Below, piece by piece: positions 41,613-49,564 of a stretch of 50,823 nucleotides of DNA (position 1 is the stretch's first letter; each line of letters opens with the position of its first letter). A program made the position numbers and the translations under genes. The notes under the pieces were generated by a model that was given only the letters and a program-made list of their open reading frames with translations, was not told where the DNA came from and did no database searches. Origin of the DNA: Tabrizicola fusiformis. Lineage in GTDB: Bacteria > Pseudomonadota > Alphaproteobacteria > Rhodobacterales > Rhodobacteraceae. The stretch spans positions 1-50,823 of the forward strand of contig NZ_JABUHN010000018.1 in the NCBI RefSeq assembly GCF_013328815.1, in the 5' to 3' direction.

Positions 41613-42467
41613 ATGGAACAAAGCCGCGCCATTCATGCCTTCGCCACGCTCGGACATCCCGGCCGGATGGCCGTATTCCGCCTTCTGATGCGCTTTGCAC
41701 CGCAGGGCGTTCGCCCGACCGAGATCGCCGAAGCGCTCGGGATGAAACAGAACACGCTGTCGCATCATCTCGCCGACCTGACGGCGTCTGGTCTTGTTCA
41801 GGTCACACGGGTCGGCCGGTCGCTTTACTACGCCGTCGATCTCGACACGACCGAGGGGTTGATCGGCTACCTCGCCCTCGACGTGGGCCGCGCCCGGCCC
41901 GACCTCCTTGCCCCCCTGCTCTCCGCCCCAAAGGACACCGTTCAAATGGACCGGACACTTCCCGATACCGACTTCGACGTGCTCTTCATCTGCTCAGGCA
42001 ATTCTGCCCGCTCGATCTTTGCCGAAGCACTCCTGCGCGATCTGGGCAAGGGCAAGTTCCAGGCATTCTCCGCAGGCACGCGTCCCAACACCGAGTTGAA
42101 CCCCTTCGCGCTGGAAATCCTGAAGCGCAACGGCCACGACATCTCTGGCTTGCGGTCCAAGCACCTCTCGGAGTTCCAGCAGCCCGGGTCCATCGTCAAG
42201 GATTTCGTGTTCACCGTCTGCGACACGGCGGCGGCTGAAGAATGCCCGCCCTGGCCCGGCCAACCAATCACCGGTCACTGGGGACTACCCGACCCGGTGA
42301 AGGCCATCGGAACCGATGCCGAGAAGGCGCTGGTCTTCGCCCAGACCTATGCCGCGCTGCGCCGGCGGATCACGGCTTTCGTCGAGTTGCCGTTCGAATC
42401 GCTCAGCCGGATGTCCCTGCAATCCCAGGTCGATGCGATCGGCTCTGACCCGCAAGCAAAGACTTGA
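41613..42467 (+). CDS. arsC: Fusion of ArsR repressor and thioredoxin/low-MW-phosphatase type arsenate reductase
   Basis: A 284-residue two-domain protein. Residues 1-105 are an ArsR winged helix ('[48 protein letters not shown]'). Residues 118-270 are a low-molecular-weight phosphatase-like arsenate reductase: P-loop C127-SGNSA-R133 (C-X5-R), '[22 protein letters not shown]' and '[31 protein letters not shown]' with the later redox Cys and the D-P acid. Such fusions are known in alphaproteobacteria. It would sense arsenic and reduce As(V) to As(III). First gene of the arsRC-GAPDH-arsJ operon; it appears to be leaderless. Confidence 0.93.
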   Translation: MEQSRAIHAFATLGHPGRMAVFRLLMRFAPQGVRPTEIAEALGMKQNTLSHHLADLTASGLVQVTRVGRSLYYAVDLDTTEGLIGYLALDVGRARPDLLAPLLSAPKDTVQMDRTLPDTDFDVLFICSGNSARSIFAEALLRDLGKGKFQAFSAGTRPNTELNPFALEILKRNGHDISGLRSKHLSEFQQPGSIVKDFVFTVCDTAAAEECPPWPGQPITGHWGLPDPVKAIGTDAEKALVFAQTYAALRRRITAFVELPFESLSRMSLQSQVDAIGSDPQAKT

Positions 42468-42472
42468 TCCCC

Positions 42473-43480
42473 ATGACACGTATTGCCCTGAACGGCCTTG
42501 GCCGCATCGGAAAACTTGTCCTGCGCGATCTGATCGACACTGGTGCCGCAGGCGAGATCGTCCTCTTGAACGACCCCGTTGGGGATGCCGAACAACATGC
42601 GCTGCTGATGGAATTCGACAGCGTCCATGGCCGGTGGCGCACGCCGGTCGCGGCAGGCGATGGAGCGCTTGTCCTGAACGGCCAGACCATCCGCCTGACG
42701 CATGAGAAGACCATCGAGGCGCTGCCGCTGGCGGAACTGGGCGTCGATCTGGTGATCGACTGCACGGGCATTTTCAAGACTGCGGCGAAGGTCGCGCCCT
42801 ACTACGCCGCCGGGGTGAAGAAGGTGGTCGTCAGCGCCCCGGTCAAGGATTGCGGCGCGCTGAACCTCGTCTACGGGGTCAACCATCACCTTTACGACGG
42901 CTCGCAGGCGCTGGTCACGGCGGCCTCCTGCACCACCAACTGCCTTGCCCCGGTGGTCAAGGTGATCCACGAGGCGCTTGGCATCCGCCACGGGTCGATC
43001 ACCACGATCCATGACGTGACCAACACCCAGACCATCGTCGACCGTCCGGCCAAGGACATGCGCCGCGCGCGGTCGGCCCTGATGAACCTGATCCCGACCA
43101 CGACCGGCAGCGCCTCGGCGATCACGCTGATCTATCCCGAACTGAAGGGCCGCCTGAACGGCCATGCCGTGCGGGTGCCGCTCTTGAACGCCTCGCTGAC
43201 CGACTGCGTGTTCGAGGTAGAGCGGGCGACCACGGCCGAAGAGGTGAACGCGCTGTTTGCCGCCGCCGCCGAAGGGTCGCTGAACGGGATTCTCGGTTTC
43301 GAAACCCGGCCCCTGGTTTCCTGCGACTTCACCAACGACCCGCGCTCGTCCATCGTCGATGGGCCGTCCACCATGGTCATCAACGGCACGCAGGTGAAGA
43401 TTTACGCGTGGTATGACAACGAATGGGGCTATGCCTGCCGTCTGGCCGATATCGCGCGGATGGTCGCGGGCTCGCTGTGA
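42473..43480 (+). CDS. gapdh: Glyceraldehyde-3-phosphate dehydrogenase of the arsJ operon
   Basis: A 335-residue GAPDH. NAD-binding '[16 protein letters not shown]', catalytic C153 in '[11 protein letters not shown]', and '[18 protein letters not shown]' at the C-terminus are intact. In arsJ operons this enzyme uses arsenate in place of phosphate to make 1-arseno-3-phosphoglycerate, which ArsJ exports. ATG 42473 lies 5 bp after the fusion gene's stop, and the end overlaps arsJ by 3 bp (GTGA), which supports the dedicated role and not a housekeeping one. Confidence 0.93.
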   Translation: MTRIALNGLGRIGKLVLRDLIDTGAAGEIVLLNDPVGDAEQHALLMEFDSVHGRWRTPVAAGDGALVLNGQTIRLTHEKTIEALPLAELGVDLVIDCTGIFKTAAKVAPYYAAGVKKVVVSAPVKDCGALNLVYGVNHHLYDGSQALVTAASCTTNCLAPVVKVIHEALGIRHGSITTIHDVTNTQTIVDRPAKDMRRARSALMNLIPTTTGSASAITLIYPELKGRLNGHAVRVPLLNASLTDCVFEVERATTAEEVNALFAAAAEGSLNGILGFETRPLVSCDFTNDPRSSIVDGPSTMVINGTQVKIYAWYDNEWGYACRLADIARMVAGSL

Positions 43481-44748
43481 CCGACGCCGCGAATCCCGCC
43501 GCCCCGCCGCCCAACCCGCTGCGTGCCTATACCGCCGTGACGGCGGCTTATTGGACCTTCATGCTGTCCGACGGCGCACTGCGGATGCTGGTGCTGCTGC
43601 ATTTCAACAGCCTCGGGTTTGCGCCGATGCAACTGGCGTGGCTGTTCCTGCTCCACGAGGTCGCGGGCATCGTCACCAACCTCGCCGCCGGCTGGCTTGC
43701 CGCGCGTTTCGGGCTGGCTGCGACGCTTTACAGCGGCCTCGCGCTGCAAATCGGCGCACTGGTGGCGCTGGCGCAGCTTGACCCGTCCTGGGGTGTTGCC
43801 GCGTCGGTTGCTTTCGTGATGGCGGTGCAGGGCGTGTCGGGCGTGGCCAAGGACCTGGCCAAGATGTCGTCCAAATCTGCCGTCAAGCTGCTGGCGCCCA
43901 AGGAAGACGGCGGTTTGTTCCGTTGGGTCGCTCTGCTCACCGGGTCGAAGAATGCTGTGAAGGGCTTGGGCTTCTTCCTTGGCGCGGCGCTTCTGGCGCT
44001 GGCGGGGTTTCAGGCGGCAATCTGGGGTATGGCGGCGGTGCTGGCTGTGATCTTGGTCGCGGTGGTCCTGTTCCTGCCCGCCGGCCTGCCGGGCCGGATG
44101 AAATCCGAAGAGGCCTGGGGTGGCTGGCGGTCAAAGGACCCGCGTGTCAACCGCCTGTCGCTGGCGCGCATGTTTCTGTTCGGCGCGCGTGACGTGTGGT
44201 TCGTCGTCGGCATTCCGGTCTACTTCCAGGCGGTCCTGTCCGACGGCACCTCCGAAGGCCGCCGCGAGGCTTTCTTCCTGATCGGCAGCTTCCTCGCGCT
44301 CTGGATCATCGCCTATGGCGCAGTGCAGGCCGTCGCCCCGCGACTTCTGGGGGCAAAGGGCCAGCCCGAGGCCGAGACGACCCGCAAGGCGATCCTTTGG
44401 GCCGGACTTTTGGTGCCAATCCCCTTCCTGCTGGCCGGGGCCGCCTGGGCGGCAGGCGAGCCAGCACCATGGCTGACGGCTACCCTGATCGCGGGCCTGT
44501 TGCTGTTCGGTTTTGTCTTCGCCGTCAACTCCTCGGTCCACTCCTACCTGATCCTGGCCTTCGGATCAGCAGAACGGATCACGCGGGATGTGGGGTTCTA
44601 CTACATGGCCAATGCGGCGGGGCGGTTGATCGGAACGCTGCTGTCCGGGCTGAGCTATCAGATCGGCGGTCTGCCGTTGTGCCTTGCGACGGCGGGCGTG
44701 ATGGCTTTGGCCAGTTGGCTGGCCGCTAGGCGTCTCAGGTCCGTCTGA
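43477..44748 (+). CDS. arsJ: ArsJ, organoarsenical (1-arseno-3-phosphoglycerate) exporter
   Basis: A 423-residue MFS protein with about 11-12 membrane helices. Family signatures: '[32 protein letters not shown]' at the N-terminus, '[55 protein letters not shown]' in the central loop, and '[44 protein letters not shown]' near the end. It exports the unstable arseno-compound formed by the preceding GAPDH, giving arsenate resistance. Start is GTG 43477, overlapping the GAPDH stop. Confidence 0.95.
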   Translation: MTDAANPAAPPPNPLRAYTAVTAAYWTFMLSDGALRMLVLLHFNSLGFAPMQLAWLFLLHEVAGIVTNLAAGWLAARFGLAATLYSGLALQIGALVALAQLDPSWGVAASVAFVMAVQGVSGVAKDLAKMSSKSAVKLLAPKEDGGLFRWVALLTGSKNAVKGLGFFLGAALLALAGFQAAIWGMAAVLAVILVAVVLFLPAGLPGRMKSEEAWGGWRSKDPRVNRLSLARMFLFGARDVWFVVGIPVYFQAVLSDGTSEGRREAFFLIGSFLALWIIAYGAVQAVAPRLLGAKGQPEAETTRKAILWAGLLVPIPFLLAGAAWAAGEPAPWLTATLIAGLLLFGFVFAVNSSVHSYLILAFGSAERITRDVGFYYMANAAGRLIGTLLSGLSYQIGGLPLCLATAGVMALASWLAARRLRSV

Positions 44749-45045
44749 CGACAAGCAGCGCAATCGTCGCCAGCACACCAACACCGGCGGTCAGCCAGAT
44801 CGCATTCAGCCCCCAAGCGGCAAGGGCCGCGCCGAAAACCAGCGGCGCGGCCGCCTGCAAGATACGAGCCGGAGCATTCAGCCAACCCAGCCGCGCCCCA
44901 TATCCGGAGGGTCCGAACAGGGCGAGCGGCATGGTGCCTTTGGCAATGGTCAGGATGCCGTTCCCCGACCCGTGCAGAATTGGGAAGGCACACGCCGTCG
45001 GACCGCCAAAGGCCACGATGCAGATGTTGGACACCGAGTGTGCCA
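44735..45045 (-). pseudogene. C-terminal remnant of an MFS transporter
   Basis: On the minus strand about 100 residues with two or three membrane helices ('ICIVAFGGPTACAFPILHGSGNGILTIAKGTMPLALFGPSGYGARLGWLNAPARILQAAAPLVFG...') end at TGA/TCA 44735, overlapping the arsJ end. The sequence resembles the last third of MFS proteins found in ars clusters. At about 45045 it meets tail-fibre sequence on the opposite strand, so its N-terminal two thirds have been lost at the edge of the arsenic block. Confidence 0.7.
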
Positions 45046-45050
45046 AGGCC

Positions 45051-45332
45051 ACCATTGGCGCAAGCTTCGCCATCGTCACTGGCGGCGCACTGACCCTGTT
45101 CATCGCCGCCCCGCCAAATGGCACATCGGTCTGGGTGCGCGTGGTGGACGAGGTTTCGGACGCCGTCTTCGAACAGGAAATCACTGCCGATCTGCCTGCC
45201 AGCACCCAGTTCCCGTCGCCTTGGCTTTACATGAACTACGGCGCGATCGCTGCGGCAGTCGCCTAGGACTGCGCCGGGGTCTATGTCGAAACGGATTTCC
45301 AAGGCGGCGGGCGCATTCACCTTCGGCGGTGA
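45051..45332 (+). pseudogene. Phage tail-fibre/receptor-binding protein remnant
   Basis: The + frame from 45051 reads 'TIGASFAIVTGGALTLFIAAPPNGTSVWVRVVDEVSDAVFEQEITADLPASTQF...' and, after a TAG stop at 45264, continues 'DCAGVYVETDFQGGGRIHLRR' to TGA 45330. This is the C-terminal part of tail-fibre proteins from Rhodobacteraceae prophages. The 5' portion is absent and an internal stop is present. It lies in the same direction as the integrase module and the terminase remnant, and a strong terminator overlaps its end. Confidence 0.65.
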
Positions 45333-45348
45333 ATGCGCCCGCTTGTTT
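45307..45348 (+). terminator. Strong intrinsic terminator of the tail-fibre remnant
   Basis: GCGGGCGCATTCACC (45307-45321), loop TTCGGC, then the exact complement GGTGAATGCGCCCGC (45328-45342), followed by TTGTTT. A 15-bp perfect stem with a T-rich tail is a clear rho-independent terminator, overlapping the last codons of the tail gene. From 45349 to 45525 I see nothing further. Confidence 0.8.
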
Positions 45349-45525
45349 CAATGGCCGGACACCGACCATTGGGCCGGTGAAAACTCAAACCAGCCTGGCG
45401 GGCTCCGAGCGGGTTCGCCGCCATCCCCGCCGCCGCACTTGATCCGGCCCTCTGTCCGGCGTCTCCTGCGGTCCCCGCGCTTTCGGGTCCGGGTCCCCAT
45501 CGTCGAAAGAAGGAAAGTTGCCGAA

Positions 45526-46461
45526 CTACTCGGTCTCGATCCTCCTCGCTTCCGTCGTGGACGCAGGCTGCACGAGGCCCGCCACGATCTGGCGAAACTC
45601 GCCGAGGATTTCACCGTGGTTCTTGTCGAGGTAGCGGGCGAGACGGTCATTCTGCAAAAGCCGCTCGACATAGCGACCGGCCACCACCAGCCGAAGGTGA
45701 TCTGGCCCAAGGGTGCCTTCGATCAGCTTTATGTTCTTTTGCAGGTTGGCCATCTCGGCCTTCATTCGCTCGGCTTGTTCGCGCGTTACGCCTGCAGGTG
45801 GCTTCTTTGCAGCCGGTTCTACCAGGTCAGCGGCGTCAGATGCTGCAAGGATCGCCTCGACATAGGGCACAGTGTAGTTGTTGGCCGCGATCATCAATTC
45901 CGCCGCCTGAATCTGCCGCAGGGGCTTCATCTTGCGCAGGGAGCGGAAGCTGTTGATCGGACAATGCCGGGCCTTCAGCAGTTCGGCCGCTTCGGGGCAG
46001 ATGCCGTTCAGCAGGGTCCGCTTCTGCCGGATCAGCGCAATGTTCACATTCAACGCGGCAGCGATGCGGGCTTCCGACACGCCTCGTTCAACCGCGCGCA
46101 GGATCATCTTGTGCTCCTGGATCGTGGCGAGGCGGCTGATTCGCTTGTTGTAGGTGAAGGATTCATCGTCGGTCGCCACCAGGCAGGTGACGGTCGTCTC
46201 GCCCATTTCCTTCAGAACATGCAGCCTAACATGGCCATCCAGAAGGATGAAGGATCCGTCCTGCCCAGCCGCGCGGGCGACCACCGGCGGTTCGATCAGC
46301 CCGACCTCGCGGATCGACGCGGCGATCTGCCCATATTTCTGGCTCTTTGGCACAGTGACTGGCAACTGCTTGACCGGCAGGATCGCAGCAATCGGGATCG
46401 TGCGCAGGTTCGCCTCGAATCCCGGGCTCTTCGGCGGAGGCATTTTTCCTGTCTGTGTCAT
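45526..46461 (-). CDS. RepB/ParB-like protein (second of a pair)
   Basis: Predicted 311-residue ParB/Sulfiredoxin-superfamily protein with RepB C-terminal domain. The ParB-N segment is clear: 'IAAILPVKQLPVTVPKSQKYGQIAASIREVGLIEPPVVAR', 'FILLDGHVRLHVLKEMG' (the G-H-x-R motif) and a central HTH 'ISRLATIQEHKMILRAVERGVSEARIAAALNVNIALI'. The C-terminal half is helical. It overlaps the upstream ParB gene by 4 bp. In this mobile-element family two RepB-like proteins accompany a serine recombinase; their DNA target is unknown. Confidence 0.85.
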   Translation of the reverse strand: MTQTGKMPPPKSPGFEANLRTIPIAAILPVKQLPVTVPKSQKYGQIAASIREVGLIEPPVVARAAGQDGSFILLDGHVRLHVLKEMGETTVTCLVATDDESFTYNKRISRLATIQEHKMILRAVERGVSEARIAAALNVNIALIRQKRTLLNGICPEAAELLKARHCPINSFRSLRKMKPLRQIQAAELMIAANNYTVPYVEAILAASDAADLVEPAAKKPPAGVTREQAERMKAEMANLQKNIKLIEGTLGPDHLRLVVAGRYVERLLQNDRLARYLDKNHGEILGEFRQIVAGLVQPASTTEARRIETE

Positions 46462-47351
46462 GCTCTTGGTTCCCGCAACCCGTCGATGATGATGCGCGGC
46501 AAGCTGTCGAGGCCCTCGGCACGGAGCAGCGTCAGAAAGTTCTCGTCCTTCAGCAGAGACTGAAATGCCGCATCGAGAAACAGCAGGCTGCTGCGCGTCG
46601 ACTGCGCCCTGCGGACCATGTCCTGCTGACGCTCGGCCTCGGCGCGATAGGCTTTGACCAGCGCGGCAGATGTCATTCGCGCTCGTGGCTGTTTGTTGCG
46701 CGCACCACCTCGCTGCTTGCCGTGGCGCTGGCGCAACTCAACCAGCCGCCGCGCCTCCAGCAATTTCTTTCCGCGCAGTTCACCGGAGGCATAAGCAGTC
46801 TCGAGCGCCTTCTGCACGTCCTTCTCCTCGGCCCGCGTGATGTAGAGCGCGACGCTGAGCGGCATCTGCCCGGTCTCGACCGCGACCAGCAGGCGTTCCT
46901 CACCGTTGGCAATCAACTCGCCGATTTCATGGACATAGGCGAGGGAAAGCCCCGTCTTGTCGGCGATCTGATGGTCTGAATATCCCCGGTCGCGCAGGAT
47001 GGCGATGTCCTGCAACAGCTCGAGCGGCCGCTGCTGGCGGCGAGCGATATTCTCGATCACGCTGCGCAGAAGGCGCTCGGCCTCGCTCGCATCCACGACG
47101 ATGGCCGGGATGTGGGTTTCCCCAAGGGCGACATAAGCCTCCATCCGACCCTGACCGCAGACCAGACGATAGGACACTCCCGCCCCTTCATCGACCCGGG
47201 CGACGGTGATCGGCTTTTTCAGCCCGACCTTGCCGATGCTGTCGACCAGCGCGCGGAAGGTCTTTTCCGACCGCTCGCGCGGGTTTTCCACGGTGATGGC
47301 AGAAATCGGGATGATCTGCACTTCGTCCCGCATCTCGACTTCGGTCACCAT
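46458..47351 (-). CDS. ParB/RepB/Spo0J-family protein (first of a pair)
   Basis: A 297-residue ParB-like protein: 'IIPISAITVENPRERSEKTFRALVDSIGKVGLKKPITVARV', 'YRLVCGQGRMEAYVALG' (variant of the G-E-R-R box as G-Q-G-R), and HTH 'DRGYSDHQIADKTGLSLAYVHEIGELIANGE'. It overlaps the serine recombinase gene by 7 bp and the second RepB gene by 4 bp, so all three are one operon. No ParA partner is present in the window, so classical partitioning is unlikely; control of recombination is an alternative. Confidence 0.87.
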   Translation of the reverse strand: MVTEVEMRDEVQIIPISAITVENPRERSEKTFRALVDSIGKVGLKKPITVARVDEGAGVSYRLVCGQGRMEAYVALGETHIPAIVVDASEAERLLRSVIENIARRQQRPLELLQDIAILRDRGYSDHQIADKTGLSLAYVHEIGELIANGEERLLVAVETGQMPLSVALYITRAEEKDVQKALETAYASGELRGKKLLEARRLVELRQRHGKQRGGARNKQPRARMTSAALVKAYRAEAERQQDMVRRAQSTRSSLLFLDAAFQSLLKDENFLTLLRAEGLDSLPRIIIDGLREPRA

Positions 47352-48922
47352 GGTGCCACCTCGGAAACCGGCACGCGGCGGGCCATGTCGAAGAAGAAAT
47401 CCAGCGTTTCAAATCGGAAAGCGTCCAGCATCAGGCCATTCTCCTCGGCAAGCCCCAAGGGTTTTGTCCGCATCTCGAATTGGGGCAGCAGATAAAAATC
47501 GAGCGCGGCGGTGTTGGTGCGGTCCATCCGGACGGCAATGGTGATGTCGGGCGCGAGGCCGGTGTCGAAGCGGATTTTCCAGCGCAAGCCGCCCGTGGAG
47601 GTTTCGCGGCAGCGGGCGACGACGACGGAGGCGGTGAATTCGCCATTGATCGTCAGCAGGTCGGTCGCCGGATTGCGCGTCACGGTGCCGCCGAGTCGGG
47701 TGATCTCGCGGATCACACGCTCCACCTCGTCGCCGTGGAACAGCCGCAGCAAGCGGTTCACTTCGATGTAGTGGTAGTCCCGGTCCGGTGTGAAGCCGAC
47801 GAGGGAATAGGCCCGGATCAGGCTGCCGAACCGGTGGGCATAGGCGCCGCTGGACGGCATTCCGTCGGCCTCGTCGATCACCAGACCGGATATGTAGCCG
47901 TGGCGCTGGAAAAGCCGGGTCAACCGATCCAACATCTCGTCGTCCGAGAATCGGCGGTTGCGGGCGGCTATGATCGCCTGCACCTTCTGAAACTGTTTCG
48001 GCTCGACGATGGCATCGAACGCCCCTTCCGAACGGATCCACATCTCAGGGCCATTCGCGACCCGCTTCTGCTTCAGCTTGAAGGAGCGCCGGTTGTAGAC
48101 GTTGTTGCCGATGTATTTCTCGTTGGTCAGGATCTGATGAACGGTAGCGCGGGTCCAGGCCCGGCCAAGATCGGTCAGGATTACGCGCTCGTTCAGTTCG
48201 GCCGCGATTTCGCTTTCCGAACGGCCGTGCTTGAGGAATCGGTTGTAGATCCAGCGCACGGTCCGGACCTCGGCGTCTGGCCCGGGCACCAAGATCACCC
48301 GGTCTGTCTGCAAGCTCTTGTGCTCACCACGCTTCAGCTCGGCCTTCACCTCGCCGCGTTCGTCAAGCAGGACCCGGCGAAGGCCAAACCCCGCCGGGCC
48401 GCCCTGACGGAAGCCGCGTTCGATCAGGCGGCACTGTCCGATGAAGACCTTGTTGGAAAGTTCCCGGCTGTATTCCCCGGCCATCGCGCGCTTGACGCTC
48501 TTGACGATGGTGGCAATCGGGCCGCCGTCATTTTCGAATTGCTCGGCGCAATACTCGACCTGCTTGTTCACGCGTCGGCAGATGTATTCGTAATAGGCGG
48601 ATTCATCGGCATCCTGAAACCGGCCCCACCGGCTGACGTCATAGACGAGGATGACATCGAAATCCGCGGTGCCATCCTGCACATCCTGGATCAGCTGTTG
48701 CAGCGCTTCACGGCCCTCGATCCTCAGGCCACTCTTTCCAGCATCGGCATAGGAGCGGACCAATTCAAAGCCGCGTTCCTCCGCGTATTTGCGGATCGCA
48801 TCCGACTGGTTTTCGGTCGAGTATTTCTGATGGTCCGTCGACATGCGGACATATTCAGCCGCACGGCGTTTTGGCGGGGAGTTTGCCGGTTCTTTTCTTG
48901 AGGGCAGCTCTCTGCCTGCCAT
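47345..48922 (-). CDS. Large serine recombinase
   Basis: A 525-residue recombinase of the resolvase/invertase superfamily. N-terminal catalytic domain: 'AAEYVRMSTDHQKYSTENQ' with nucleophile S28, 'GFELVRSYADAGKSGLRIEGR', and 'FDVILVYDVSRWGRFQDADES'. The Recombinase domain (PF07508-like) follows with 'GFGLRRVLLDERG' and 'TVHQILTNEKYIGNNVYNRRSF'. The C-terminal 150 residues hold an element-specific DNA-binding part. It may move this right-hand module independently of the tyrosine integrase at 3538. Divergent to the small HTH gene at 49049. Confidence 0.93.
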   Translation of the reverse strand: MAGRELPSRKEPANSPPKRRAAEYVRMSTDHQKYSTENQSDAIRKYAEERGFELVRSYADAGKSGLRIEGREALQQLIQDVQDGTADFDVILVYDVSRWGRFQDADESAYYEYICRRVNKQVEYCAEQFENDGGPIATIVKSVKRAMAGEYSRELSNKVFIGQCRLIERGFRQGGPAGFGLRRVLLDERGEVKAELKRGEHKSLQTDRVILVPGPDAEVRTVRWIYNRFLKHGRSESEIAAELNERVILTDLGRAWTRATVHQILTNEKYIGNNVYNRRSFKLKQKRVANGPEMWIRSEGAFDAIVEPKQFQKVQAIIAARNRRFSDDEMLDRLTRLFQRHGYISGLVIDEADGMPSSGAYAHRFGSLIRAYSLVGFTPDRDYHYIEVNRLLRLFHGDEVERVIREITRLGGTVTRNPATDLLTINGEFTASVVVARCRETSTGGLRWKIRFDTGLAPDITIAVRMDRTNTAALDFYLLPQFEMRTKPLGLAEENGLMLDAFRFETLDFFFDMARRVPVSEVAPW

Positions 48923-49048
48923 TCCCGTCTCCGGATCAGTTCATGCAGGCGTCTCCGTCTGGTCGGACCCGGGATATTGGCTGGGGCGCAAAATGGAATC
49001 TGCCGCTGTGTTGTCTTCTCCACAGGTTTACCGGAGGAGGACGCAGCG

Positions 49049-49435
49049 ATGCGGATCAAGATGGGCACATCTGTGCCGAAAATGGGCACAACTGTGCACC
49101 TAGACGCGGATCAGGCCGCCTATCGCAAGGCCATTGCCGACACCCTGCGGCGCGAACTGGGGCCCACGCATCAGGCCATCAAGACGGTGATGCGCTGGAC
49201 CGGAGCGAGTGAACGGACGGCCAAGTACTGGCTGTCTGGCGGACGCGGGCCGAGCGGGGAGCATCTGATCCGGCTCGCGCAGCATTCCGATGCGGTGTTG
49301 ATCACCATCCTGACCATGGCCGAGCGACTGTCGGACAAGCAGAGGCACAGATGTCCAAGCTGTCCAGAACGGCTTCTTGTGTTACAAAACCTCGGACAGG
49401 ATGACCCGAAGTCCGAGGGATCATCACAGCTTTAG
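49049..49435 (+). CDS. Small HTH protein divergent from the serine recombinase
   Basis: Predicted 128-residue protein; ATG 49049 follows GGAGGAGG at good spacing. Residues 30-100 ('YRKAIADTLRRELGPTHQAIKTVMRWTGASERTAKYWLSGGRGPSGEHLIRLAQHSDAVLITILTMA') form a helix-turn-helix of a kind common in mobile elements. The first codons encode a duplicated peptide MGTSVPK/MGTTVH, because the DNA consists of two dyad repeats 21 bp apart. It probably regulates its own and the recombinase promoter. Cys-x-x-Cys near residue 110 (CPSC) is of unclear use. Confidence 0.7.
   Translation: MRIKMGTSVPKMGTTVHLDADQAAYRKAIADTLRRELGPTHQAIKTVMRWTGASERTAKYWLSGGRGPSGEHLIRLAQHSDAVLITILTMAERLSDKQRHRCPSCPERLLVLQNLGQDDPKSEGSSQL
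49062..49099. repeat. Tandem dyads inside the start of the HTH gene
   Basis: TGGGCACA-TC-TGTGCC (49062-49077) and TGGGCACA-AC-TGTGC (49083-49097) are palindromic and spaced 21 bp, two helical turns. The intervening GTGCC-GAAAAT-GGGCAC is itself a dyad. Candidates for an operator of the HTH protein or the crossover/accessory site of the neighbouring serine recombinase. Confidence 0.5.
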
Positions 49436-49464
49436 GTGCATCAATTGGTCAGGGCAAATCGGAG

Positions 49465-49564
49465 ATGCGGAGAATAGGCCCATCATTCTCCGCATATCTT
49501 GCGGTGTTTCCCCTTGCGCTTGCGGAGAATGCGACCCACAATCGCCGCACTTAACGCGGAGAAT
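49465..49564. promoter_or_regulatory. Four GCGGAGAAT boxes upstream of the Fic gene
   Basis: ATGCGGAGAAT (49465-49475) with its exact complement ATTCTCCGCAT (49485-49495), then direct GCGGAGAAT copies at 49522-49530 and 49556-49564, the last touching the start codon and including its GGAG ribosome site. The C-terminal winged helix of the Fic protein could bind these boxes and repress its own gene, with the last box blocking translation initiation. Confidence 0.55.

Noticed and set aside
45526-47351. Plasmid partition locus
   Set aside because: Two ParB-like genes are present, but no ParA and no replication gene of repABC type; the operon contains a serine recombinase instead.
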